A program made the position numbers and the translations under genes. DNA of 64,000 nt. It comes from Actinomycetes bacterium (lineage in GTDB: Bacteria; Actinomycetota; Actinomycetes; Propionibacteriales; Propionibacteriaceae). This document shows, in pieces, positions 33,485 to 40,583 of this stretch. The notes below the pieces were generated by a model. That model had not been told where the DNA came from, ran no database searches, and saw only the letters and a list, made by a program, of their open reading frames with translations. How positions within the stretch are numbered: the first letter of the stretch is position 1; each line of letters begins with the position of its first letter. The stretch is from the NCBI GenBank assembly GCA_023458095.1, contig JAEXAS010000026.1:274799-338798 (forward strand), written 5' to 3'.

Positions 33485-33781
33485 GGGCAAAGGAAAAGGC
33501 CCCGGCGAGTATGAGTCTCCAGGGCCTTCCCTCGACATCGACGTGATGGGCCGACGCCGATCAGAAGCTCCCAGCCGATCCACCCCTCATCACCGAGGCT
33601 TTGACGAGCCAAGAGCCCGATTCGGATCGACTTCCTTCTTCCGATCACCGGATCACCGAAGCGATCTGGTAGCAAGATTTTTAGTCCGTTCGGTGACCGG
33701 ACGCAAGACTTTCGGTGGCACGAATTCGACGACTTTGCGCCGCCTCGGCGTGTCGTCGGCGTGTCGAGTGACAGCTGGGAC
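33485..33781 (-). repeat. right ~300-bp inverted repeat of the LuxR locus
   Basis: Inverted, diverged partner of 29760-30057. The tandem 11-mers are at 33745-33766, the outer end. Best conserved is the terminator block (33485-33540), nearly identical over about 50 bases; the middle is diverged but keeps its helices. Confidence 0.8.
33490..33670 (-). ncRNA. candidate small structured RNA, right copy
   Basis: On the minus strand TTGCGT (33706-33701), a 17-base spacer and TAAAAAT (33683-33677) form a good promoter with start near 33670. Hairpin 1 pairs 33669-33663 with 33654-33648 around the same GCTTCGGT loop as the left copy; bases in its stem differ but pairing is kept. A second hairpin has quite different sequence (CGGGCT/GGCTCG). 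GTGATG/CATCAC and the terminator (33496-33528, then TTTTCCTTTG) follow. The RNA points toward luxR, mirroring the left copy. Confidence 0.6.
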
Positions 33782-33826
33782 TACCGGGGCAATCAGCGCC
33801 AAAAAGGGGAGGCGTTGCCGCTCCGA

Positions 33827-34318
33827 TCAGCGGTCCTGCGCAGTGCGGTGCATCGCCCCCAGCATGGCTTGGGCACTGTCTCGCATCAGAACCAGGTCTT
33901 CGGGGGTCATGTTCTTGATGACTTCAATCATGGCGCGCGCGATCAGCGAGTCGACCTGCCGGGTCAGCGCCATTCCCGCCTCAGTGATGTGCAATCGACG
34001 GATCCGCCGGTCGGTGCTGTCATCGACCCGCTCCAACAGCCCCTTCTCGACAAGGCGCTCTACCAGACCGCTGGCGGTGGGGGCACTCACGCCCAGCCGC
34101 TGGCCGAGTTCGTGACCAGTCAATCCGGGGTCCTTCACCACAAATCCGAGGACCCGAAACTGCTGCATGGTGAGGTCGGTCGAAGCCGGGACCGGGCCAA
34201 CCAAGGCCAGCGCCTGATCGTGCACCTGATCGTGCAGTTCGAAGACTTCGCGCAACATCTGCGCCCGGGCTGGATCAAGGCCAAGCGAATCCACATCCAA
34301 TAGGCGATGCACGTCCAA
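33827..34318 (-). CDS. MarR-family transcriptional regulator
   Basis: A 163-residue winged-helix regulator. LTMQQFRVLGFVVKDPGLTGHELGQRLGVSAPTASGLVERLVEKGLLERVDDSTDRRIRRLHIT covers the recognition helix and wing. It probably represses the divergent RND pump gene; a short inverted repeat sits between them. The ligand is unknown. Confidence 0.88.
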   Translation of the reverse strand: MDVHRLLDVDSLGLDPARAQMLREVFELHDQVHDQALALVGPVPASTDLTMQQFRVLGFVVKDPGLTGHELGQRLGVSAPTASGLVERLVEKGLLERVDDSTDRRIRRLHITEAGMALTRQVDSLIARAMIEVIKNMTPEDLVLMRDSAQAMLGAMHRTAQDR

Positions 34319-34340
34319 CCCCTTGCCGAAGCCATTATTT

Positions 34341-34357
34341 GTTAGGGGTAGGCTAAC
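34341..34357 (+). promoter_or_regulatory. probable MarR operator
   Basis: GTTAG (34341-34345) and CTAAC (34353-34357) form a perfect inverted repeat in the 80-base gap between marR and the RND gene, a usual place for a MarR site controlling both. Confidence 0.45.
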
Positions 34358-34398
34358 GGACGCGCAAGCTGTACGGCCAGGTCGAAGGGAAATCCACC

Positions 34399-37300
34399 GT
34401 GATCCGACTTACCAAGGGCAGTCTCGCCCAACGAAGTGTGGTGCTCCTGTTGAGCCTGCTCATCATCGGCTTGGGCGTCTACGCAGCCGGGGCACTCAAG
34501 CAGGAAATGATCCCTTCGATCGACGTGCCCCGCGGCAGCATCCTGACCGTCTACCCCGGCGCCTCGCCGGAGGTTGTCGAGAGCCAGGTCACCAAGCCCA
34601 TCGAGGACGCCGTCACCGGTGTGACCGGCGTCACGGGCGTGACTTCGAAGAGTTCCTCAGGCGTATCCCAGGTCACCGTGGAATGGGACTACGGCCTGAA
34701 CCTGGACGACATGACCAACAAGCTGCGCAGCAGCGTGGCCGGCCTGTCGAACACCCTGCCCTCAGGGCTGGACCCCCAGGTCATCACCGGTGGCTTCGAT
34801 GACGTTCCGGTGATCATGCTGGCAGTGTCTTCTGATGATGACTTGAACACTCTCACCAGCAAGGTCAATCAGCAGGTGGTGCCGGCGCTGAAAGCCGTCG
34901 AGGGTGTCCGGGACGTCTCGGTGGCCGGCGAAGAAGTCCACGAGATCATGATCAGCTACTCGGCAGCGACCTTGAACCGCAAGGGCATCGATCCGGCGAC
35001 GATCGCCCAGTTGTTCCCGGCCAGCTCGGTCGCGGTCCCCTCCGGCACGATGCGCACCGGCTCGGCCAATGTTGACGTGCAGACCGGCCACAGCTACCAC
35101 AGCGCCGCCCAGATCGCCGAGTTGCAGATCCCCACCGCCGATGGTGCGGTGCGCCTGGGCGACATCGCCACCGTCGCCGAGCAGCCTGTGGAGTCCACCT
35201 CGATCTCGCGGGTGGGCGGCAAGACTGCCATGACGGTGATGGTGGTCAAGAATCCCGACGCCAACACGGTCTCGGTGTCCAACGGTGTGACCGCGCTGCT
35301 TCCCCAACTGCAGACCACCATGGGCAACGGCGCAGAATTCACCACCGTCTTCGACCAGGCCCCCTACATCGAGCAGTCGATTCACGACCTCAGCGTCGAA
35401 GGCGGCATCGGCTTGGCCATGGCCGTGCTGGTGATCATGGTCTTCCTCGGCTCGATCCGTCCCACCATCATCACGGCGATCTCGATTCCGCTGTCGCTGA
35501 TGATCGCCCTGGTCGGGCTGTGGCTGACCGGGTACACCCTGAACATCCTCACCCTGGCCGCGCTGACCGTCGCCATCGGGCGGGTCGTGGACGACTCAAT
35601 CGTGGTGATCGAGAACATCAAGCGACATCAGGGCTACGGCGAGTTCGGACGCACCTCGATCACCCGGGCGGTGCAGGAGGTCGCCGGCGCAGTGACCAGC
35701 TCAACCCTCACTACCGTCGCAGTGTTTCTGCCCATTGGGCTGGTCGGTGGTCAAGCCGGCCAAGTGTTCCGTCCGTTCGCGCTGACTGTGGTGATCGCCT
35801 TGGCCGCTTCGCTGTTGGTGGCCCTGACCGTCATTCCGGTACTGGCCTCATGGTTCATGCGCCCCACGGCCAAGAAACCCACCGCCGCGATCGAACCGGA
35901 GACCGAGAAGGACACCTGGCTGCACAAGGCCTACCTTCCGGTGTTGCGGTGGTCACTCCTCCATCGCTGGATCACCGTGGGTTTGGCCGCGTTCCTATTC
36001 ATCGGCACTATGGCGATGACGCCCTTCTTGAAGACCGACTTCCTCGGCGAGCAGGGCAATGAGTCTTTGGCCATCACCCAAACGCTCCCGGCCGGAACGT
36101 CGCTGACTGACACCGACGCCGCGGCCAAGAAGGTCGAGGCAGCGCTCTCCACCGACCCGGCGGTGAAGACCTACTCCACCAGCATTGGTGGCGCCCGGAT
36201 GTCCTTCCTGGGCGGACAGAACGACACCAACACCGCCAACATCACTGTGGTGTTGAAGCCGGGCGAGTCCGCCAAGGACGTGGTGACCCGGATCCGCAGC
36301 AGCATCGCCAACCTCGGTCCTCAAGTGGGCACGGTCGAAGTCAGCGTTGGTAACGCCACCTCCACCATCGTGGTCTATGTGGAGGGGTCTGACCCGGCCA
36401 AGCTCAAGCAGGCCAATGAGCAGGTCGTGGCGATGATGAAGACCGTTCCCGACCTGGTCAATGTGACCTCCGACTTGACCGAAGCCCGCGACCAGCTCTC
36501 GGTCAGCGTCAAGGACAAGAAGGCCGCCGAACTCGGCATGAATCAGGCAACCATCGGTCAGGCCGTGACCCGGGCGGTGAGTGGTCAGCAGATCGGTACG
36601 GTCACCTCCGGCGACAACAGCCTGAAGGTCTACCTGCGTGTCAAGAACCCGGTGAAGTCGGTGGCCGAGCTGAAGACCATCGAGTTGCCGACCACCCAAG
36701 TCATGAACGGCACGGCCAAGTCCGAGGCCGCCGACGAGGCGAGCAAGCAGTCCAAGGCACTCCAGGAGGAGGGAACGAAGGCCGCGGCGGACGCCTACAA
36801 CCAGCAGGTGTCGGCACTGAAGAAGAGCCAAGCGGCTGCCGACAAGCAGATCAAGGAACTGAAGAAGGCCCAAAAGCAGCTCACCACGGCCATCGACGGA
36901 CTCACTGCATTGTGCAAGGCCGATCCGACCAATCCCCAATGCACCCTGCTGCCGGCCCAGATCGCGCAGCTCAGTCAGCAACTGGCCTCGGTCAATGCCG
37001 GACTCGCTCAGGCTCAGGGCGCTTCGGCCGGGGCCGACCAGCAGTTGGCGGCGCTGAAGAAGTCGCGCCAGGCTTCTCTGGATTCCCAGGCCAAGCAGCA
37101 GGCGGTCGCTGATGCGTCCATGGCCGCGGCCGACGCCACCGCCGATCCGGTACAGCTCTCCGAAGTGGCCACCGTGACCACGATCCAGGCACCGGCGACC
37201 ATCACCCGAGTGAACGGATCTCGCGCAGCTACCATCAGCGCCAGTTCCGAATCAGCGGATCTGGGCGCCACCACCGCCCTTCTTCAAACCGGCCTGGCTG

Positions 37301-37908
37301 GGTTGACGCTGCCCGACGGCGTCACCTACCGCATCGGTGGGGTTTCGGCGCAGCAGTCCGACTCCTTCCAACAACTCGGGCTGGCCATGCTGATCGCCAT
37401 CGCGGTGGTGTACCTGATCATGGTCGCCACCTTCGGATCGCTGCTCCAGCCGCTGATGCTGCTGGTGTCGATTCCGTTCGCAGCGACCGGTGCCCTGGGC
37501 CTGTCGCTGCTCACCGACACCCCGCTGGGTCTGCCCAGCATGGTGGGCCTGCTCATGCTGATCGGCATCGTGGTGACCAATGCCATCGTGCTGATCGACC
37601 TGATCAACCAGAAACGCAAGGCCGGCGCCGGCGTGGAGGAGTCGATCCTTTCCGGCGCCCGACTGCGCGTACGTCCGATCATCATGACCGCTTTGGCGAC
37701 CGTCTTTGCCCTGTTGCCGATGGCGTTCGGGTTGACCGGCGGTGGGGTGTTCATCTCCAAGCCGTTGGCCATCGTCGTCATCGGCGGTCTGGTCAGTTCG
37801 ACGCTACTCACCTTGGTGCTGGTGCCGGTGTTGTACGACCTGTTGGAGACGTGGCGGGATAAGCGGCGGGCGCGCAAGCAGACCCGGCTGGCCGAGCAGC
37901 CCGCCTGA
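34399..37908 (+). CDS. RND-family efflux transporter with coiled-coil insertion
   Basis: A 1169-residue RND pump of the AcrB/HAE1-like type, GTG start with AAGGGAAAT before it. Typical parts: first helix VVLLLSLLIIGLGVYAAGALKQEMIPSID, a helix 2-6 block, GRVVDDSIVVIENIKRH with the proton-relay Asp pair in helix 4, GQVFRPFALTVVIALAASLLVALTVIPVLASWF, and a C-terminal block ending LTLVLVPVLYDLLE. Residues ~770-915 hold an insertion rich in Lys/Ala/Gln heptads (SALKKSQAAADKQIKELKKAQKQL, IAQLSQQLASVNAGLAQAQGA) and two cysteines, inside a periplasmic-loop position. The insertion may replace the missing adaptor protein in this Gram-positive cell. Confidence 0.9.
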   Translation: MIRLTKGSLAQRSVVLLLSLLIIGLGVYAAGALKQEMIPSIDVPRGSILTVYPGASPEVVESQVTKPIEDAVTGVTGVTGVTSKSSSGVSQVTVEWDYGLNLDDMTNKLRSSVAGLSNTLPSGLDPQVITGGFDDVPVIMLAVSSDDDLNTLTSKVNQQVVPALKAVEGVRDVSVAGEEVHEIMISYSAATLNRKGIDPATIAQLFPASSVAVPSGTMRTGSANVDVQTGHSYHSAAQIAELQIPTADGAVRLGDIATVAEQPVESTSISRVGGKTAMTVMVVKNPDANTVSVSNGVTALLPQLQTTMGNGAEFTTVFDQAPYIEQSIHDLSVEGGIGLAMAVLVIMVFLGSIRPTIITAISIPLSLMIALVGLWLTGYTLNILTLAALTVAIGRVVDDSIVVIENIKRHQGYGEFGRTSITRAVQEVAGAVTSSTLTTVAVFLPIGLVGGQAGQVFRPFALTVVIALAASLLVALTVIPVLASWFMRPTAKKPTAAIEPETEKDTWLHKAYLPVLRWSLLHRWITVGLAAFLFIGTMAMTPFLKTDFLGEQGNESLAITQTLPAGTSLTDTDAAAKKVEAALSTDPAVKTYSTSIGGARMSFLGGQNDTNTANITVVLKPGESAKDVVTRIRSSIANLGPQVGTVEVSVGNATSTIVVYVEGSDPAKLKQANEQVVAMMKTVPDLVNVTSDLTEARDQLSVSVKDKKAAELGMNQATIGQAVTRAVSGQQIGTVTSGDNSLKVYLRVKNPVKSVAELKTIELPTTQVMNGTAKSEAADEASKQSKALQEEGTKAAADAYNQQVSALKKSQAAADKQIKELKKAQKQLTTAIDGLTALCKADPTNPQCTLLPAQIAQLSQQLASVNAGLAQAQGASAGADQQLAALKKSRQASLDSQAKQQAVADASMAAADATADPVQLSEVATVTTIQAPATITRVNGSRAATISASSESADLGATTALLQTGLAGLTLPDGVTYRIGGVSAQQSDSFQQLGLAMLIAIAVVYLIMVATFGSLLQPLMLLVSIPFAATGALGLSLLTDTPLGLPSMVGLLMLIGIVVTNAIVLIDLINQKRKAGAGVEESILSGARLRVRPIIMTALATVFALLPMAFGLTGGGVFISKPLAIVVIGGLVSSTLLTLVLVPVLYDLLETWRDKRRARKQTRLAEQPA

Positions 37909-37937
37909 GCGGGCGACTGCTTCAAAGTCGGGGGTTT

Positions 37938-38038
37938 GCCCTTCGACAGGCTCAGGGAACGGGCTCGACGGTGGGCCCTTCGACAGGCTCAGGGAACGGG
38001 CACGACGGTGGGCCCTTCGACAGGCTCAGGGAACGGGC
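37938..38038. repeat. three tandem 37-bp repeats containing CCCTTCGACAGGCTCAGGG
   Basis: Copies begin at 37938, 37975 and 38012; each contains CCCTTCGACAGGCTCAGGG followed by AACGGGC. The same 19-mer family recurs at 45272-45353 and 51978-52131, always between genes. It lies between the ends of two convergent genes. Confidence 0.9.
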
Positions 38039-38052
38039 ACAGCGGTACGGCT

Positions 38053-38697
38053 TCAGTCGGCGATCATCTGGATCAGCCACTCCAGGAGGGCCCATCCGGC
38101 CCCGTCGGTCAAAGCGGCCAGATCGTTGCTGACTTCGACGGCGGCGACATCGAAGCCCAACCGGCCCCCAGCGAAAAGTGCGATCGGAGGCAGAAAGAGC
38201 GCCACGACCAGCGAAATCCCGGCGACCAGCCGCGATGCCTGGGTGCGAATCAGGACCACCATGGCAATGATCGCCACCACCAAGGTGGCGATCGCGCCGA
38301 TCAGGAGTCCCCACGACCAGCCGGTGACCTGGGACCACCCGTATGCCGAAAGGTCGACACCGGCCACGGTGCGATACCCCGAGTAGCCGAACACCCCCGA
38401 TGCGGCCAGCACCATCACCAACACCACGAGTTGAGCAGACAACGGCCACCGGACCCGAGCCGGCCGGAACTGTGCGCGCGGATCGACCGGGACGGGGGCA
38501 ACGGGCGGCGCGGCAACAGACATCTGAAGCGTCGCAGCGGGCGCAGGCAGGGGAATCGTGGCCGAAGGCACCACCGGCCGGCGACCGGAGAACCGCACGG
38601 TGGGATCACTCGGCGAACCCGGTGCTGCCGAAAGCGGCACCTCGACGGTGGGCTCGGGAAGCTCGTCCGGATGCACCATGACCTCGGACCCGCCCAT
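38053..38697 (-). CDS. membrane protein, unknown, three helices
   Basis: A 214-residue protein from the ATG at MGGSEVMVHP. The first ~90 residues are soluble, acidic then Pro/Ala-rich. Three hydrophobic helices follow (LSAQLVVLVMVLAASGVFGYSG, WGLLIGAIATLVVAIIAMVVLI, LVAGISLVVALFLPPIALFAGG), then an amphipathic tail. Layout resembles DUF4190-like actinobacterial proteins but I cannot assign a family. The next gene upstream on the same strand ends 91 bases away. Confidence 0.65.
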   Translation of the reverse strand: MGGSEVMVHPDELPEPTVEVPLSAAPGSPSDPTVRFSGRRPVVPSATIPLPAPAATLQMSVAAPPVAPVPVDPRAQFRPARVRWPLSAQLVVLVMVLAASGVFGYSGYRTVAGVDLSAYGWSQVTGWSWGLLIGAIATLVVAIIAMVVLIRTQASRLVAGISLVVALFLPPIALFAGGRLGFDVAAVEVSNDLAALTDGAGWALLEWLIQMIAD

Positions 38698-38788
38698 CAC
38701 CCCTGCCCTTCGTAGATCACCCCTCAGACTGAATGGGCCGCAGACTAGCCGCAAGCCCCACTGCGGGGAAAGCCCGCCCCCAACGGAC

Positions 38789-39673
38789 TCAGGGATCCTT
38801 AGTGGCCCGCCGCGGCTCGGTGCTGGCCACTCCACCACGCCGCCGGCGCACATACCAGGCACCTGCGGTGAGAAGCCCGGCTGCACCCAGCCCCACTCCC
38901 AGAGGCACGGCGAACGCGATAGGCCCCTCCGCGCCGGCCGGTGCCGCTGCGGTCGGCGTTGCAGCCCCCGGCGACGGCGCGGGCGACGACGAGGGTCGCG
39001 GGGTGGGTGAGGGCGTGGGCGCACCCACGATCCGCTGGGCCTGGGGCAGCAGGCGTTTGCGCACCAGCGGATACAGCGCATCCCCCGGACAACTGGTCTG
39101 CGACATGTCGCGGTGTCCGGCGATGGGCCAGGTGGTCACCAGTGATCCCTGGGGCCACGTGTTCGAGCCGCGGGAGGTGAAGGTGATGCTCTTCTTGGCG
39201 AAGAGGTCGATGTCGTCACGAACCGCCAGCCAGGCGAGAAGCTCTGCCGCGGCGTCCAGGGCTGCCTTTGTCGGGGGTGACTGCGAGAAGCTGCCGATGA
39301 AGCAGACCAGTTCAGCGTGTCCCTGGCTACCGCCGGTGGCATCGCCGCGAATGGGTCGGTCCAGGCTTCCGGCCCGGCCCTCCCACAGCCCACCGAAGGG
39401 GTCCACCAGAAAGTTGTAGGCCACATCCGGCCAGCCCTTGGTGGTGGTGTGGAAACGGTAGAAGCTGCGCAGTTGCCCAACAACCTGCGCTGCCCGCCCC
39501 GGCGCGGGAGTCTCGCTGTGATGCACCAGGAGGAACTTCGGACTCTCTTCGGTGCGCAGGCCCTTGCCGGGCGGGCACGTGCCTTGAGCCCAGTCGGCAC
39601 GGGGATGAATACGCGGACGCAGATCGGGGCTCGGCTGCAGGGGAAGCAGCCCGTCGCGGGTGAGCGACGTCAT
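38789..39673 (-). CDS. peptidoglycan recognition/N-acetylmuramoyl-L-alanine amidase-family protein
   Basis: A 294-residue protein with a PGRP/amidase_2 domain at ~20-215: FLLVHHSET (zinc His), DVAYNFLVDPFGGLWEGR (catalytic Tyr86), AGHRDMSQTSCPGD (zinc His187, Cys195). It should cleave the amide bond between muramic acid and the stem peptide. A Pro/Ser-rich linker leads to a C-terminal membrane helix (VPLGVGLGAAGLLTAGAWY) and Arg-rich tail. No N-terminal signal peptide is visible, which is odd for a wall enzyme with a C-terminal anchor. Its ATG overlaps the stop of the SPOR-type gene upstream, so both are coupled. Confidence 0.85.
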   Translation of the reverse strand: MTSLTRDGLLPLQPSPDLRPRIHPRADWAQGTCPPGKGLRTEESPKFLLVHHSETPAPGRAAQVVGQLRSFYRFHTTTKGWPDVAYNFLVDPFGGLWEGRAGSLDRPIRGDATGGSQGHAELVCFIGSFSQSPPTKAALDAAAELLAWLAVRDDIDLFAKKSITFTSRGSNTWPQGSLVTTWPIAGHRDMSQTSCPGDALYPLVRKRLLPQAQRIVGAPTPSPTPRPSSSPAPSPGAATPTAAAPAGAEGPIAFAVPLGVGLGAAGLLTAGAWYVRRRRGGVASTEPRRATKDP

Positions 39674-40365
39674 CCGGTGATCTCCCGTCCGTAGCAGGCA
39701 TCGCCTGGGGTGCGCCCCACACTCGAGCAGGCGGCTCGGGCCTGCTTGTTGGAGGTGAAGCCGGTCAGAACCACGGCCCACCAGCCCGGATTGAGGCCGG
39801 GGTACCGACTGGAGTCGATCACCAGCACCCGTACGCCATAGCGAGTGCTGAGGGAATCGGCCAGAGCGCGCGCGGCGCGGGCGTCCCCGTCGGCTTGCGC
39901 CATGGAATCCAGCACCGCAACCCAACTCCCAGCGGGCAGCACTGGTGCGTCCACCTGCACTGGGGGTGCCGACGGCGGCGGCACCGAAACCGGTGGTGCC
40001 GGTGATGACGAGGATGGTGAAGACCAGGACGGCGTGGCTCCCGTGGTGGGGCTGTATCCGGTCGATCGTGTCGATGGCGAGAAGCTCGACACGGGCGTGG
40101 CCGCGTTGCCGGCGCCGAGCCCGAGCGCGACCCCGACCACGATGGCGACCACGACGACGACGGCGAGCATGACGATCCAACCCTTTGCCGACCCTCCGCC
40201 CGTCGGCGGTGGCGGCGGCTTGGTGTCTGGCAGCGACGGCACCGCGGCTGGGTTGACAGCGGTCGGCGGTGGCGGAGGTGGCGGAGGCACCACGGGTGCC
40301 GCCGGACGGTGACAGACCGAACACTCGCTTCCGACCACCGCTCCACCACAGAATGCGCATGTCAT
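39670..40365 (-). CDS. zinc-ribbon membrane protein with SPOR-like C-terminal domain
   Basis: A 231-residue protein. MTCAFCGGAVVGSECSVCHRP is a zinc ribbon with four cysteines in the cytoplasm. A poly-proline stretch and one membrane helix (WIVMLAVVVVVAIVVGVALGLG) follow. Outside is a Ser/Pro linker and a ~75-residue domain (WVAVLDSMAQADGDARAARALADSLSTRYGVRVLVIDSS ... WWAVVLTGFTSNKQARAAC) shaped like SPOR domains, which bind denuded peptidoglycan glycan. GGAGTAGGCCT precedes the start. Coupling to an amidase gene by an ATGA overlap supports a joint wall function. Confidence 0.72.
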   Translation of the reverse strand: MTCAFCGGAVVGSECSVCHRPAAPVVPPPPPPPPTAVNPAAVPSLPDTKPPPPPTGGGSAKGWIVMLAVVVVVAIVVGVALGLGAGNAATPVSSFSPSTRSTGYSPTTGATPSWSSPSSSSPAPPVSVPPPSAPPVQVDAPVLPAGSWVAVLDSMAQADGDARAARALADSLSTRYGVRVLVIDSSRYPGLNPGWWAVVLTGFTSNKQARAACSSVGRTPGDACYGREITG

Positions 40366-40583
40366 AGGCCTACTCCTCCGCTTGCCCGGGGACTGGACGG
40401 CGGAGCGCCGCCCGAGGCCACGGTTGGGGTCAGGGTTCGAACTCGATAACTCGCATCCCCACTGTGACATGCGTCGGCTGCTCACGCTCGGTGGCGTCAC
40501 TGAATGTGAGACCGCAGGCTTGTCTCGGCGCGCGACGGCACGGCTCGGGCACCGTCACAGCCGCGTGGCAGAGTTGAACCACC

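Noticed and set aside
29760..33781. Composite transposon bounded by inverted repeats
   Set aside because: No transposase or target duplications are seen, and the repeats contain conserved promoter, helices and terminator, which fits RNA genes better.
37938..38038. Possible CRISPR array (three regular repeats)
   Set aside because: Spacers of ~10 bases are themselves repeated, the unit recurs elsewhere in the genome, and no cas genes are present.
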